A DNA stretch of 12,189 nt from contig JALLPB010001765.1 of the NCBI GenBank assembly GCA_036939975.1, positions 1 to 12,189 on the forward strand, in the 5' to 3' direction. This document shows positions 1 to 8,159 of this stretch, in pieces. Both the position numbers and the translations under genes were made by a program. The notes beneath the pieces were generated by a model. The model made no database searches. It saw nothing but the letters and a program-made list of their open reading frames with translations, and was not told the DNA's origin. Every line of letters starts with the position of its first letter. The first letter of the stretch is position 1. The stretch comes from Cyclostephanos tholiformis (taxonomy: Eukaryota; Bacillariophyta; Thalassiosirophyceae; Thalassiosirales; Thalassiosiraceae).

Positions 1-2416
1 TTGGTGACATAGGTGCACCCTTACACCATCATACCTGTGGAGAAGGCGGGGGCCAAAGAATGTAGGGAAATAGGGATATGGTGGATCCCATATGACATTT
101 TGGTATCATGGTTGAGGCTGTAAACCTCCGCTTGCTTCCCACTTTCATCTTGGATTTATATAAAGTTTTTGAGCACTTTTATATGAGCATATGGGTGCAC
201 TCTTACAGTGTTACAATTGTAAAGTTGGCCCAATTTTTTGTAATTTTGGATTAGGGGTCAGTGTGGCAATGAAGTGATGGCCTAATAATAAGCGTAATAA
301 TTTGTGTGATAGTGTATTTTGGATTGGGGATATTTTTATGATTTATGTCAAGTGGTGGATATTTTTCCAGAAGAGGTAAATCCCAGAACATGTGGTCTAC
401 CAAATACAAAGCTTGCATCTACAATTTGCCTTAAGCCAAACCATACATGATAAGACAACAAGGCCCAAAAGATTACGTTTCAATTCCTATGTAGGACCAT
501 ATCAGAATCCATGGTGCAAATATCTCAAGTTTCTCAAATGTGCAGGAATGAAAAGGAAAAAGTATTGTCATGTTGACTATTCCTTGCCAAATCTGACCGG
601 AACAGCACTCAACTGGGCACCTATTTAAATATTAGGGATGACTAGCACCCCTCAGGCACATGAAGTGTTTGAGTACTTTAACAGCTTAACAGTCATCTCT
701 GTTTTGGCGGGAGAAAACCTAGATTTTTTTGGTAGGTACATACAAGATTTCTACATAAGAATAGTACAATAACTTTGACCTAAAAAAACTTGGCATGCCA
801 AAATCTACCCTACAACACATCTTACAAATGGAGAATATTGAACTACAGCACAAAAAATGTGCAGCAAAATGCAATTCTTATGTCATCAGTGCAAAGAGCT
901 TTGCAAAAATAGGAAAATACCGCACAAAAGCTGAGGTACTTGTGCATTCAATGAGCTACTACTCTGTCCCAAAATTATTCGTACATTTGCGGTTTTTTGC
1001 TCGGATTAAGGGCTGTGTTAAGATTTAGAGGATCACTCAAGTACATAAAAAATACTAAATTTTGCGCTGAATCCAATAATCGCATTGGCAATTTCTGAAA
1101 TTGACAAAATCATGCTGCAATTTAATTCCCCCTATCAGCTTTCCCCCCTCTTAGGATAGAAGTCACTGCAGGTGGGGGAAGACAGATGTTGGGGGATAAC
1201 TACAACTAATTGTTTTGCTTGGATGATACATGGGGCAAACTATTTGTATGAATAGTTTTTTGCTTAGCATAGCAGTGCTGGGAGTGGGAGCCATGGCCTC
1301 CTGTGCCATGATAGAGGCTGCCGCCAGGAAAAACCTAGCTCTGCAGAAGCCAAGTTTACTTGTCAAAGCAGACCCATGACCATAATTGTACTTTATCATA
1401 TGACCTAAAAGTATCCTGCTGACCTTATCCTCACCGTTGTTGGCAATCTAAATCTTATCATGGGTTTTCTTGCTGTGGCAAAATCGTCTGCTGCTGGGAT
1501 AGACTACTGAACAAATATTTGTGCTGCCTAGTAGTTGTGCCAGGTAGGTGAAAGTGAAGATGAAGGAACCTGCGGATGGCAGGCAGGGGGGATCCCATCT
1601 CAGCACCATCAACTGGGTCATCACCTTCTTCTGTCATTTCTCAATGTTGTCCTAATTATTTGCATGGAGGTAGAGAGGCAAAGATAACATCACCAAGGAG
1701 CAAAGAGACAATGCATTTTTTTATTATGAACCACAAAAAAGATACCTGCATGCTGCATGTTTATTTCCCAGCATTGGTCTTACACAATAGTCCTCATCCA
1801 AATCCTCTGTATCCTCCTTCTGTTCCTCTTCCTCCTTCTTCAACTGCCCCTTATCTCTAAATCTTTCTCAATCTTCACCCCCCTCTCTTTTTTATAATTT
1901 GATTGTTGTAGAATGTTTTATTTGTCCTGTCCTATCCATTGCAATTGTCAATGATTTAAAAAATATTCAGCAAAATTGACTACCACTCCCTCCCACCCTT
2001 CCTCCACCTCCTACTCCTTCTCGCTTCTTGTCTTACTCACCTCCTGTATCTCATCCCCCATCTTTCTCTCCACTCACCCATTTACTCTTTGATTGTTGTT
2101 CAAAAAGCACACAACAGCAATGGCCAACATTAAGCTTTACAATATTAATTTTACAACAATGATCACAATCACTTCCACTGACTCCCACATATTCTTACTT
2201 TGCACACATCATACCCTGTTGAGAGCATGTCTCGAATCGTTGCATCAAACAGCCAAAACCATTGTTAATGTTTCTTATACTTATATCCATCAGGAAAAAA
2301 CTACATCTCTACCAAAATGCCCATAAGGTCTACAATGCAGTTGCTGCCATAAGAACCATGACATATGATGACCATGCTTTCCCATGTGTGAGTGGTAGTA
2401 AAAAGTGAGCTAATAA
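1..2416. other. AT-rich non-genic flank
   Basis: I find no supportable gene here. Open frames are short (under 100 codons), show no recognisable motif and occur on both strands at about chance level. The stretch is AT-rich and nearly free of CpG, unlike the element at 4549-11113. A short imperfect repeat (ggtgcacccttaca at 11-24, ggtgcactcttaca at 191-204) is visible. Around 1690-1800 one plus-strand frame reads somewhat protein-like (KEQRDNAFFYYEP) and could be an old coding remnant, but I do not recognise it. This is most likely old, mutated repeat-derived DNA. Confidence 0.5.
1795..2090. repeat. Pyrimidine-rich low-complexity stretch
   Basis: The plus strand is dominated by C and T with runs such as tcctccttctgttcctcttc, broken by an AT-rich island near 1900-1970. 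The complementary strand is correspondingly purine-rich. No repeat unit of fixed length is seen, so this is a degenerate polypyrimidine tract and not a clean microsatellite. Confidence 0.6.
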
Positions 2417-2419
2417 CAT

Positions 2420-3205
2420 TATCTTTATCATCTTTGTCCTGCAATCTCAGCAGCTGGCTTCACCCACCCCAATACACCAATAGATATTGAACTGAACCTC
2501 CACCTCTACTCAGATGCCACTGCATGCCCATTTGATAGTATATCAGCATTCAACCCAGATCCCACAAGATCACAATTATGCCCCTTCACAACAATTGGGG
2601 CAGATATCAACATCACCGGTCCATCACATTCACCCAGCCAACATGGCATCAGAAGATATTGTTAAAATAATCGCTGTCAATGCAGACAACAATCTTCAGC
2701 ACCATGGATGCATCAAACTTGGTCAACCAAACAAATCAGTCACATGCAACATGCAACTCCCCACAAGAAATAAATGGCAAAGCAGTAATTGCCAAACCCT
2801 CTCCTTTAGAAAAACATGGTACTTATCCCATTTACTATTGATCCTTGAGGATGATTTGGACAAATGCTCCACTCCTTTCTTGTCCCATCTGACCATCCCA
2901 AACAACAAGAATGGCACAGAAACTGACCAAAAGCAAACTTAATACACAAATGAGGAGAGTCTGAACCACTATGCTCACTTGGAATACTCCATGCTCGATG
3001 CAGCTGATATCATTTGGTCTAACCTGGCATCATCATCACGTCAAAGATTTTTTGTTAACTCACACACAGCTCCTAGTCTACCCCCAGGCATTCACACAAC
3101 CCAATTACTCGGATGAGCAATCACTAATGTGTTCTCACCCTTACTCTGCCTGGCTACTAGTACATTCATTCCACACCCAATGACAAGCTTGTTCCACCTT
3201 CTGTA
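2420..3205 (+). pseudogene. Decayed protein-coding remnant, probably mobile-element derived
   Basis: Protein-like sequence runs on the plus strand but hops between two frames. Positions 2420-2665 are open and include CPFTTIGADINITGP; about 2649-2740 is in a second frame (EDIVKIIAVNADNNLQ); about 2813-2940 returns to the first frame (NMVLIPFTIDP, then stops); 2949-3205 is in the second frame again (RQRFFVNSHTAP, then LLG-stop-AITN). At least three frame changes and several stops make it non-functional. From recall only, the wording resembles the C-terminal, post-RT part of repeated hypothetical proteins in diatom genomes, possibly LINE-like. I cannot verify this and assign no function. The longest intact open frame (2514-2942) mixes real and shadow sequence and should not be annotated as a gene. 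Confidence 0.4.
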
Positions 3206-3222
3206 GTACTTGGCCCTCCTGT

Positions 3223-3413
3223 CCCCCCCCCCCCCCCCCCCCCCACANATTTTGTAGGCCAAATCCGGGCTTACCGCAAGCCTAGTATGCAAAGTGTGCT
3301 ACGTTAGCCCTCCTGGCCCCCCCCCCCCCGCGCTGCAATGTGTCTCTCACACTACAGTCTCCTCCTCATCTATCTTGCTCATAGGGAGCAAGAGAGATTT
3401 AGCCCCCCCCCCC
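3223..3413. repeat. Cluster of three poly-C tracts
   Basis: Uninterrupted C runs occur at 3223-3244 (22), 3317-3329 (13) and 3403-3413 (11). The first two are preceded by nearly the same sequence, gccctcctg followed by T or G and then the C run, so a short unit appears duplicated about 94 bases apart. The only ambiguous base of the window (3248) follows the longest run, so run lengths are probably unreliable. The minus strand is G-rich and could form G-quadruplexes. Confidence 0.85.
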
Positions 3414-3499
3414 TCAAAAACACTTGTGCTATAGTCAAGACCTTTTAAGGAGTCTATCAATAGTGGAGCACCAATTTCAATATCAAAAAATCCCTTGAT

Positions 3500-4460
3500 G
3501 TGCTCTCCTCCCACAAGACCTTTCTCCCTGGCAACTTGCTTGCATCACAAAATGACCAGGCATATATTATCATGATGGGCTTTGATTGCAATTCTTTGAT
3601 TGCCTCTTTGACAGTTTCTCTGAAGTACACACCATTCAAAGCAACCGGGATGATTGTCAAGATTATGTCAGTCCAGGGTGGAAGAGGAAGATGAATCCTG
3701 TGGATTGTCTTGGGTTGTTGTTTAGCCTAACACACTCTAACCTTTGAATGTATTTATGTTTTGCAGTATGGTTGATTGTGGAGTTTTCCACAATGACCCA
3801 TTGGCATGAGTGAGTATTCCCTCACAAGAAAAATCTCGAGTAGATGAATGCTATGGGTTCTTGACACCCACTTCTTGCAGAATGTTGGTGTATGAGCAGG
3901 CAGGAAATGCAGTTATTCAGGAATGTTTTTCCAGTGTTATACACACAACCACTATGTGAAGTTTGTCTTTTGCTTTTGCCCAGATGGGATAATACTGAGT
4001 GCATTTTTAATATTCCTGGTTTTGTGCATATGGCAGACAGGCGGCAGAGTTTAGATATATTTATGGTGAATTAAAGACAGTGCTTGACATGACAAGTGGG
4101 AAGTGTTGTGTTGATTCAGCATTTGGGAATGTCAATAACAAATATCTCTACAAATCAGTGCAATATTTGTTTGGATAATTGGCACCAACTGTTGAGGAGA
4201 GGAGGGAAGATTTCGAGTGGATGCAACAGGCTATTTTGGCATGACAGACAGTGGAGTGGGGTAAGCTCAGTACACAACATCTTTTTCATGGTTGCATGAT
4301 AGGTTCCATTGTGAGGAATTTGGAGAATGGTGAATAATTTTGAAGATGATGGTACTTTTGTTCAACCTCTGGACAAGAATGGTTGGGATTTACCAAATAT
4401 GCAACACAAAGTTCATGAGACATCTCATGCAAGATGCTATGGAAGATGTTTGGTTTTGAT
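3500..4460 (+). pseudogene. Broken DDE transposase, PIF/Harbinger-like (DDE_Tnp_4 type)
   Basis: A cut-and-paste transposase would bind transposon ends and cut with a DDE metal centre. Fragments in all three plus frames follow the family order: AYIIMMGFDCNS near 3560, MNPVDCLGLLFSLTHSNL near 3690-3740, HNHYVKFVFCFCPDG near 3945-3990, IFNIPGFVH near 4005-4030, then frame-0 ELKTVLDMTSGKCCVDSAFG (D at 4113-4115) and QTVEWG (E at 4254-4256), and after another frameshift near 4285 FGEW-stop-IILKMMVLLFN and MVGIYQICNTKFM. VDSAFG and the QxxEWG block are hallmarks as I recall them. At least four frame changes and several stops, one replacing an Arg I expect before QTVEW (TGA at 4242), show it is dead. 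No terminal inverted repeats were found. Family placement is from motif recall; exact ends are approximate. Confidence 0.72.
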
Positions 4461-4548
4461 TTCAGTCACCAAACACTTCCCCCCTGAGCTTGGGAGAAGA
4501 CCCATTGGTAGAGGGGAGGGGGGTCCTTGCACAATAATAAATTAACTA

Positions 4549-4738
4549 TGTCAAGTTAGGCTTCAAAATAAGTGTTAGGTTAGATCTATATTGAAGTTGG
4601 TTCCGCCCCACCTCCGGACACAAATATTTCCCAAACGGAAATCACATGAGTCAATCATATCCAACAATAGTTGCAGAATAGACTCATAATTCTTAATCTC
4701 GTTATTTTAGCAGTATCTTCTATCAAGTTCTCTTGACA
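4549..4738 (+). repeat. 5' LTR (about 190 bp)
   Basis: The right end is fixed by the shared ending caagttctcttgaca, seen again at 11099-11113. The left end is chosen because tgtcaag at 4549 is the exact inverse of the terminal cttgaca. Only 4616-4738 aligns convincingly with the 3' copy: 11 substitutions and two 2-base gaps. The first 67 bases do not clearly align, so the left edge is inferred. It contains a small hairpin atttcc-caaac-ggaaat at 4626-4642 and a bZIP/AP-1 type TGAGTCA at 4647-4653. A TATA-like ctatatt lies near 4587. The LTR is short for a copia element. Confidence 0.7.
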
Positions 4739-4751
4739 GAGATTAAGAATT
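4688..4751 (+). promoter_or_regulatory. Primer-binding region with 13-bp inverted repeat across the LTR end
   Basis: Positions 4739-4751, directly after the LTR, read gagattaagaatt. This is the exact reverse complement of aattcttaatctc at 4688-4700 inside the LTR, with 38 bases between. The minus-strand primer should pair with the bases directly after the LTR. From recall, the first ten (gagattaaga) are complementary to the anticodon arm of eukaryotic tRNA-Lys(CUU), which contains tcttaatctc in the human version. That would match the internal tRNA-fragment priming known for Drosophila copia. Alternatively the LTR copy could itself prime, as in Tf1-type self-priming elements. The inverted repeat is directly visible; its role is inference. 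Confidence 0.55.
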
Positions 4752-4796
4752 TTCTTCACTTCGCCTCCCCCACGACACTATCCTTTCCTCCCCAAG

Positions 4797-6527
4797 ATGT
4801 CATCTTCCGCTGCATATGCCGAAACACCAGCAGCTACTATGCGCCTTGCCTTCCCCAAACCACCTGATCCAAGCTTGGGAACCCCCAACTTGTTTGTACT
4901 CAACGATTTACTCCAATACATGTGCAAATGTGCACAAACGCACAAATCGCCCATCTCGAAGAAGATGAACCTGCTATATGTCGCCATTGACCCAACCCTT
5001 TATGCACACTACGCCGGCGGCGAAGCATATCCAGCCAACGACTATCCCTTCCCCCCTGAAGTCGACGATGTGCCCGATTACACCGATGCCATCGACTCTA
5101 ACGCTCGTGCCGCTATCAAGACTACACATGCCATGGCCCAGAAACGTCGCAATGACGTAATCAATATGAACACGGCCCTCATCGACGCCTTCTTAGACCT
5201 CATCCCCGTCGCTTTCAAGCAGTCCTACGAACAAATCCGCATGGAAAACCCAAACTCCATTTTCCGTGAGATGTTCACGTGGTTTGTCACCAAGTATGGC
5301 CGCACGTCCGCTGAAGATCGTGCTACCAACCAAAATGCAATGGCCCTCAAGTGGCATCCCTTGCAAGGGTTTGAACTCCTCATCACCCGCCTTTTCCGTG
5401 GCGCCACCTTCACTAATCTCGCCAAGTATCCCATCCCCAACGACGACATCGTCGACATTGGAATCCGCGTCCTCCATCGCACCGGCCTCTTTGCAGAAGA
5501 ATATAAGGCGTGGATCACGCGGGGCAACAACCCCGCCAACTTGATGAACTTTGCTGCATTCCGCACCTTCTGGGAAACGGCAGTGAACATCGCTGCGTTC
5601 ACCGCCACCCCTGCGTCACAACATGGATATGGCATGGCGGCCGCCGAAGACGATGCGTCCACGGCATCACTAACCGATGCAGTCACCAACTTTGGTGCCG
5701 CATATGCCGCCACCCAGGAGTCCCTACGAGCGAACAACGCCACCATCAACGCAATGCAGGGGCAGCTCCAAATGCTGTGCAATGTGATTGGCAATCAGCC
5801 CCCCCCCGGCATGATCCAGTTCCACCAACCCCCCGGCCAGGGCTGCCGCTCGCGTGGCCGACGTGGTGGTGGTTGTGGTGGTGGAACCCCCAACGGCGGC
5901 AGCAGCGGCAATGGCTACGGCACCCCCCCCAACCAGATTACTAGCACCTCCTTCCCCAGCGGCGGCGGTGTCTACAATGGCGGCGGTGCCGGCTACGGCG
6001 CACCCCCCGGCTCAGCGCAACCACCCTCAATCATCAAACGTTTTGAGAACTGGAACTACTGCCACACGCATGGTGGCGACGTCGACGACAACCACACCAG
6101 CAGCACTTGCGCCCGCCCCGGCGAACAGCACCAACGCGCTGCCACGAGAACCAACACAATGAATGGCAACATGAAAGGGATGCACAAAACTGTACTCCCC
6201 AGCACCGTGGGCCGCCGTCCCCCAATTGCACGCCCTCCCCCCGCCCCCATCAACTACACCCCAACCTTCAACATGCCCTTTGGCATCGGCGGACCACGTT
6301 TCCCCACTGCCCCTGGCAGCTGGGGTTTCGGACCACATGCTGCTGCCTATCAACGAGCCAACAACATCCCTCTCCCACAGCCTGGCGTGTCGATGATGGC
6401 CAACACGATGGCCTTCAACAATGGTTTCCCCTTCCCCACCTCCACACCCACGGTAGCTCCTCCTCCTTTGTACGGTGGGGCGCCGCCTCCTACGAACCCG
6501 GCTTGGTTCAATAATGGTGCCTTCTGA
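4797..6527 (+). CDS. Gag structural protein of the copia-type element
   Basis: Expected to assemble the cytoplasmic virus-like particle and package element RNA. It has 576 codons, starting at an ATG with A at -3, 58 bases after the LTR. Roughly residues 1-320 form the predicted capsid part (for example NLFVLNDLLQYMCKCAQTH and ASQHGYGMAAAEDD), wording I associate with diatom CoDi Gags. Residues about 349-410 are Gly/Arg rich with an RGG-like patch, probably nucleic-acid binding. Residues 422-445 form a C-x2-H-x7-H-x4-C-x6-H cluster in place of the standard CCHC knuckle. The tail is Pro/Asn rich (APPPLYGGAPPP). It ends at TGA 6525-6527 in a CGG context, in the same frame as protease. Codon use strongly favours C at third positions, unlike the AT-rich flanks. 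Confidence 0.9.
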   Translation: MSSSAAYAETPAATMRLAFPKPPDPSLGTPNLFVLNDLLQYMCKCAQTHKSPISKKMNLLYVAIDPTLYAHYAGGEAYPANDYPFPPEVDDVPDYTDAIDSNARAAIKTTHAMAQKRRNDVINMNTALIDAFLDLIPVAFKQSYEQIRMENPNSIFREMFTWFVTKYGRTSAEDRATNQNAMALKWHPLQGFELLITRLFRGATFTNLAKYPIPNDDIVDIGIRVLHRTGLFAEEYKAWITRGNNPANLMNFAAFRTFWETAVNIAAFTATPASQHGYGMAAAEDDASTASLTDAVTNFGAAYAATQESLRANNATINAMQGQLQMLCNVIGNQPPPGMIQFHQPPGQGCRSRGRRGGGCGGGTPNGGSSGNGYGTPPNQITSTSFPSGGGVYNGGGAGYGAPPGSAQPPSIIKRFENWNYCHTHGGDVDDNHTSSTCARPGEQHQRAATRTNTMNGNMKGMHKTVLPSTVGRRPPIARPPPAPINYTPTFNMPFGIGGPRFPTAPGSWGFGPHAAAYQRANNIPLPQPGVSMMANTMAFNNGFPFPTSTPTVAPPPLYGGAPPPTNPAWFNNGAF

Positions 6528-6570
6528 CGGTTAGGGGTGGCCAACGTTGCTAATAAATTAAACCCTAATT
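6525..6570 (+). promoter_or_regulatory. Candidate UGA-CGG stop-codon readthrough site between Gag and Pol
   Basis: The Gag stop is TGA followed by CGG, the context used by several RNA viruses for programmed readthrough, usually with a 3' RNA structure. The downstream frame is the same and has no ATG before protease. Bases 6529-6536 can pair with 6563-6570 (TTAGGG with CCCTAA plus two G-U pairs; 26-base loop), and a competing pairing of the GGGG run with the CCCCCC near 6573 is possible. Sequence, frame and pairing are seen; readthrough itself is inferred. Alternatively the TGA is simply a mutated CGA. Confidence 0.5.
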
Positions 6571-8159
6571 TATCCCCCCGTTGCCCGACCCCCACCCGCA
6601 ATTATTCTCTTGCTGCAAATGCCCTGCTTCGCACCATTCAATTGGACACGGATACCATCAAGAATTGGGCCATCCTCGACTCTGGCGCCACCAGCCATTT
6701 CCTCACCGCGGCTGCCCCAGTGACCAACATCATCCCTACGACCAAGCCCATCATTGCCGGCCTGCCGAATGGCGAACGTGTGACGTCAACGCACACATGC
6801 ACGTTGGACATTCCCACGCTCCACGCGGCCGCTTGCCATGCCCACATCATCCCCAACTTAGCATCCCACTCCCTACTTTTGGTCGTGATGCTCTGCAATG
6901 CCGGCTGCGATGTCGCCTTCACCAAAATTGGATGCACCATCTCGCATCGTGGACGCACACTTCTGTGTGCCAACAAATGCACATGCACCGGCCTGTGGAT
7001 GATCCCCCTCACCACAACGCCCCCCCCAGAACCTACCACTGTCGGCACGCCGGCCTACGACCTCCCCGCCGCCATTGCCGCCAACGTCGATGCTACCTCC
7101 AGCGCTGCAGAATACGCACGTTTTATCCACCAAGCTCTCTGCTCTTTCCCCGCTGCAACATTGCTGCGCGCGCTTGACCGAAGCAAGGAATTGGCGACCA
7201 TACCAGGTTTCTCGTCGTGCCTTGTCCACACCCATCTCCCGCTCTCTACTGCCACCGACAAAGGCCACATGCGCCGACACAAGCAAGGCACCCGCTCCAC
7301 AGGCACCCTCCAGCCGACCATTCTCGAAGCGCGCCGCCACGTCGACCATATGCATCCCACCGAAGAACTCTGTGCAGCCCACGACATTTTCTGCTTCGCG
7401 GCCCTTGCCGATCTCACCGCTGGCACCATGTACACAGATCTTCCCGGTGCCTTCCCGGTCCGCTCCTTCCGGTCGATGCAATATATTTTTGTGGCATATG
7501 TATACGACCTCAACACCATCCTTGTACGCGCCATGCCCTCCAAGAACGATGGCGCCATGATCGACGCCTTCACTGACATCCTCGCCACGCTTGCCACGCG
7601 CAATTATCACCCCACCCTCAACGTAATGGACAACGAATGCTCCAAAGCCGTTGCTACGCACATCAAGAAGAATAACATGGACATCCATCTTGTCCCCCCC
7701 CACAACCATAGAGTCAACGCCGCCGAATGCGCCATTGCAACATTCAAAGAGCACTTCATCGCGGGGTTGGCCACGGTCGACAAGGACTGCCCCCTGCAGC
7801 TCTGGGATGAATTCTTACCGCAAGTCGAACTCACACTAAACCTCCTTCGTTTCTCTTGCCGTGAACCCAGCAAGTCTGCCAATGAAGAAATCAACGGTTT
7901 TTTCGATTTCAACAAAACGCCCATTGTGCCCCTTGGAACAAAAAGCCTCGTGTATGATGACCCCACCATCCGCGCAAGTTGGGCCCCCCACGGGACGGAC
8001 GCATTCTACGTCGGCGTTGCCCCCAAGCACTATCGGTGTATGCGTTTTTTCATGCCCGCCACACAACGATATCGTATTGCTGACACATGGCGCCTCTACC
8101 CCAGCCACTGCTCCACGCCGTCCATCTCTCCCAACAACATCACCATTTTAAATTCGTGA
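6528..8159 (+). CDS. Pol part 1: aspartic protease and integrase
   Basis: In frame with Gag and without a usable ATG (a GTG lies at 6537), so it must be made as a Gag fusion. Protease: ILDSGATSHF with the catalytic Asp at 6678-6680; it matures the polyprotein as a dimer. Integrase: HLPLSTATDKGH block near 7230-7270, then the DDE core with Asp 7437 (MYTDLPGAFPVRSF), Asp 7629 (LNVMDNECSK) and Glu 7725 (HNHRVNAAECAI), spacing D-x63-D-x31-E. A C-terminal region with PLGTKSLVYDD and RASWAPHGTDAFYVG resembles the conserved post-core block of diatom copia integrases. No standard HHCC zinc motif is visible; His and Cys residues are present but not in H-x-H/C-x2-C spacing. It inserts the cDNA in the nucleus. 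The frame ends at TGA 8157-8159, after DTWRLYPSHC. Confidence 0.88.
   Translation, partial: RLGVANVANKLNPNLSPRCPTPTRNYSLAANALLRTIQLDTDTIKNWAILDSGATSHFLTAAAPVTNIIPTTKPIIAGLPNGERVTSTHTCTLDIPTLHAAACHAHIIPNLASHSLLLVVMLCNAGCDVAFTKIGCTISHRGRTLLCANKCTCTGLWMIPLTTTPPPEPTTVGTPAYDLPAAIAANVDATSSAAEYARFIHQALCSFPAATLLRALDRSKELATIPGFSSCLVHTHLPLSTATDKGHMRRHKQGTRSTGTLQPTILEARRHVDHMHPTEELCAAHDIFCFAALADLTAGTMYTDLPGAFPVRSFRSMQYIFVAYVYDLNTILVRAMPSKNDGAMIDAFTDILATLATRNYHPTLNVMDNECSKAVATHIKKNNMDIHLVPPHNHRVNAAECAIATFKEHFIAGLATVDKDCPLQLWDEFLPQVELTLNLLRFSCREPSKSANEEINGFFDFNKTPIVPLGTKSLVYDDPTIRASWAPHGTDAFYVGVAPKHYRCMRFFMPATQRYRIADTWRLYPSHCSTPSISPNNITILNS

Noticed and set aside
392..1028. Two small plus-strand open frames (392-628 and 795-1028)
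   Set aside because: Under 80 codons, no motif, composition same as the surrounding AT-rich DNA, no conserved-looking blocks.
1163..1399. Minus-strand open frame of 78 codons
   Set aside because: No recognisable domain, and neither strand reads convincingly as protein.
3092..3292. Minus-strand open frame with a poly-glycine stretch
   Set aside because: The glycines come from the poly-C tract and the frame includes the ambiguous base; it is an artefact of low complexity.
3223..3413. Telomeric or CRISPR-like repeat array
   Set aside because: Units are homopolymer runs of unequal length with irregular spacing; there is no telomere unit and no repeat-spacer structure.
5225..5794. Minus-strand open frame (189 codons) opposite Gag
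   Set aside because: Shadow of Gag created by the same codon bias.
6873..7754. Long minus-strand open frame (293 codons) opposite protease/integrase
   Set aside because: It is antisense to a well-supported pol frame; C-rich third positions remove stops from the opposite strand. No domain seen.
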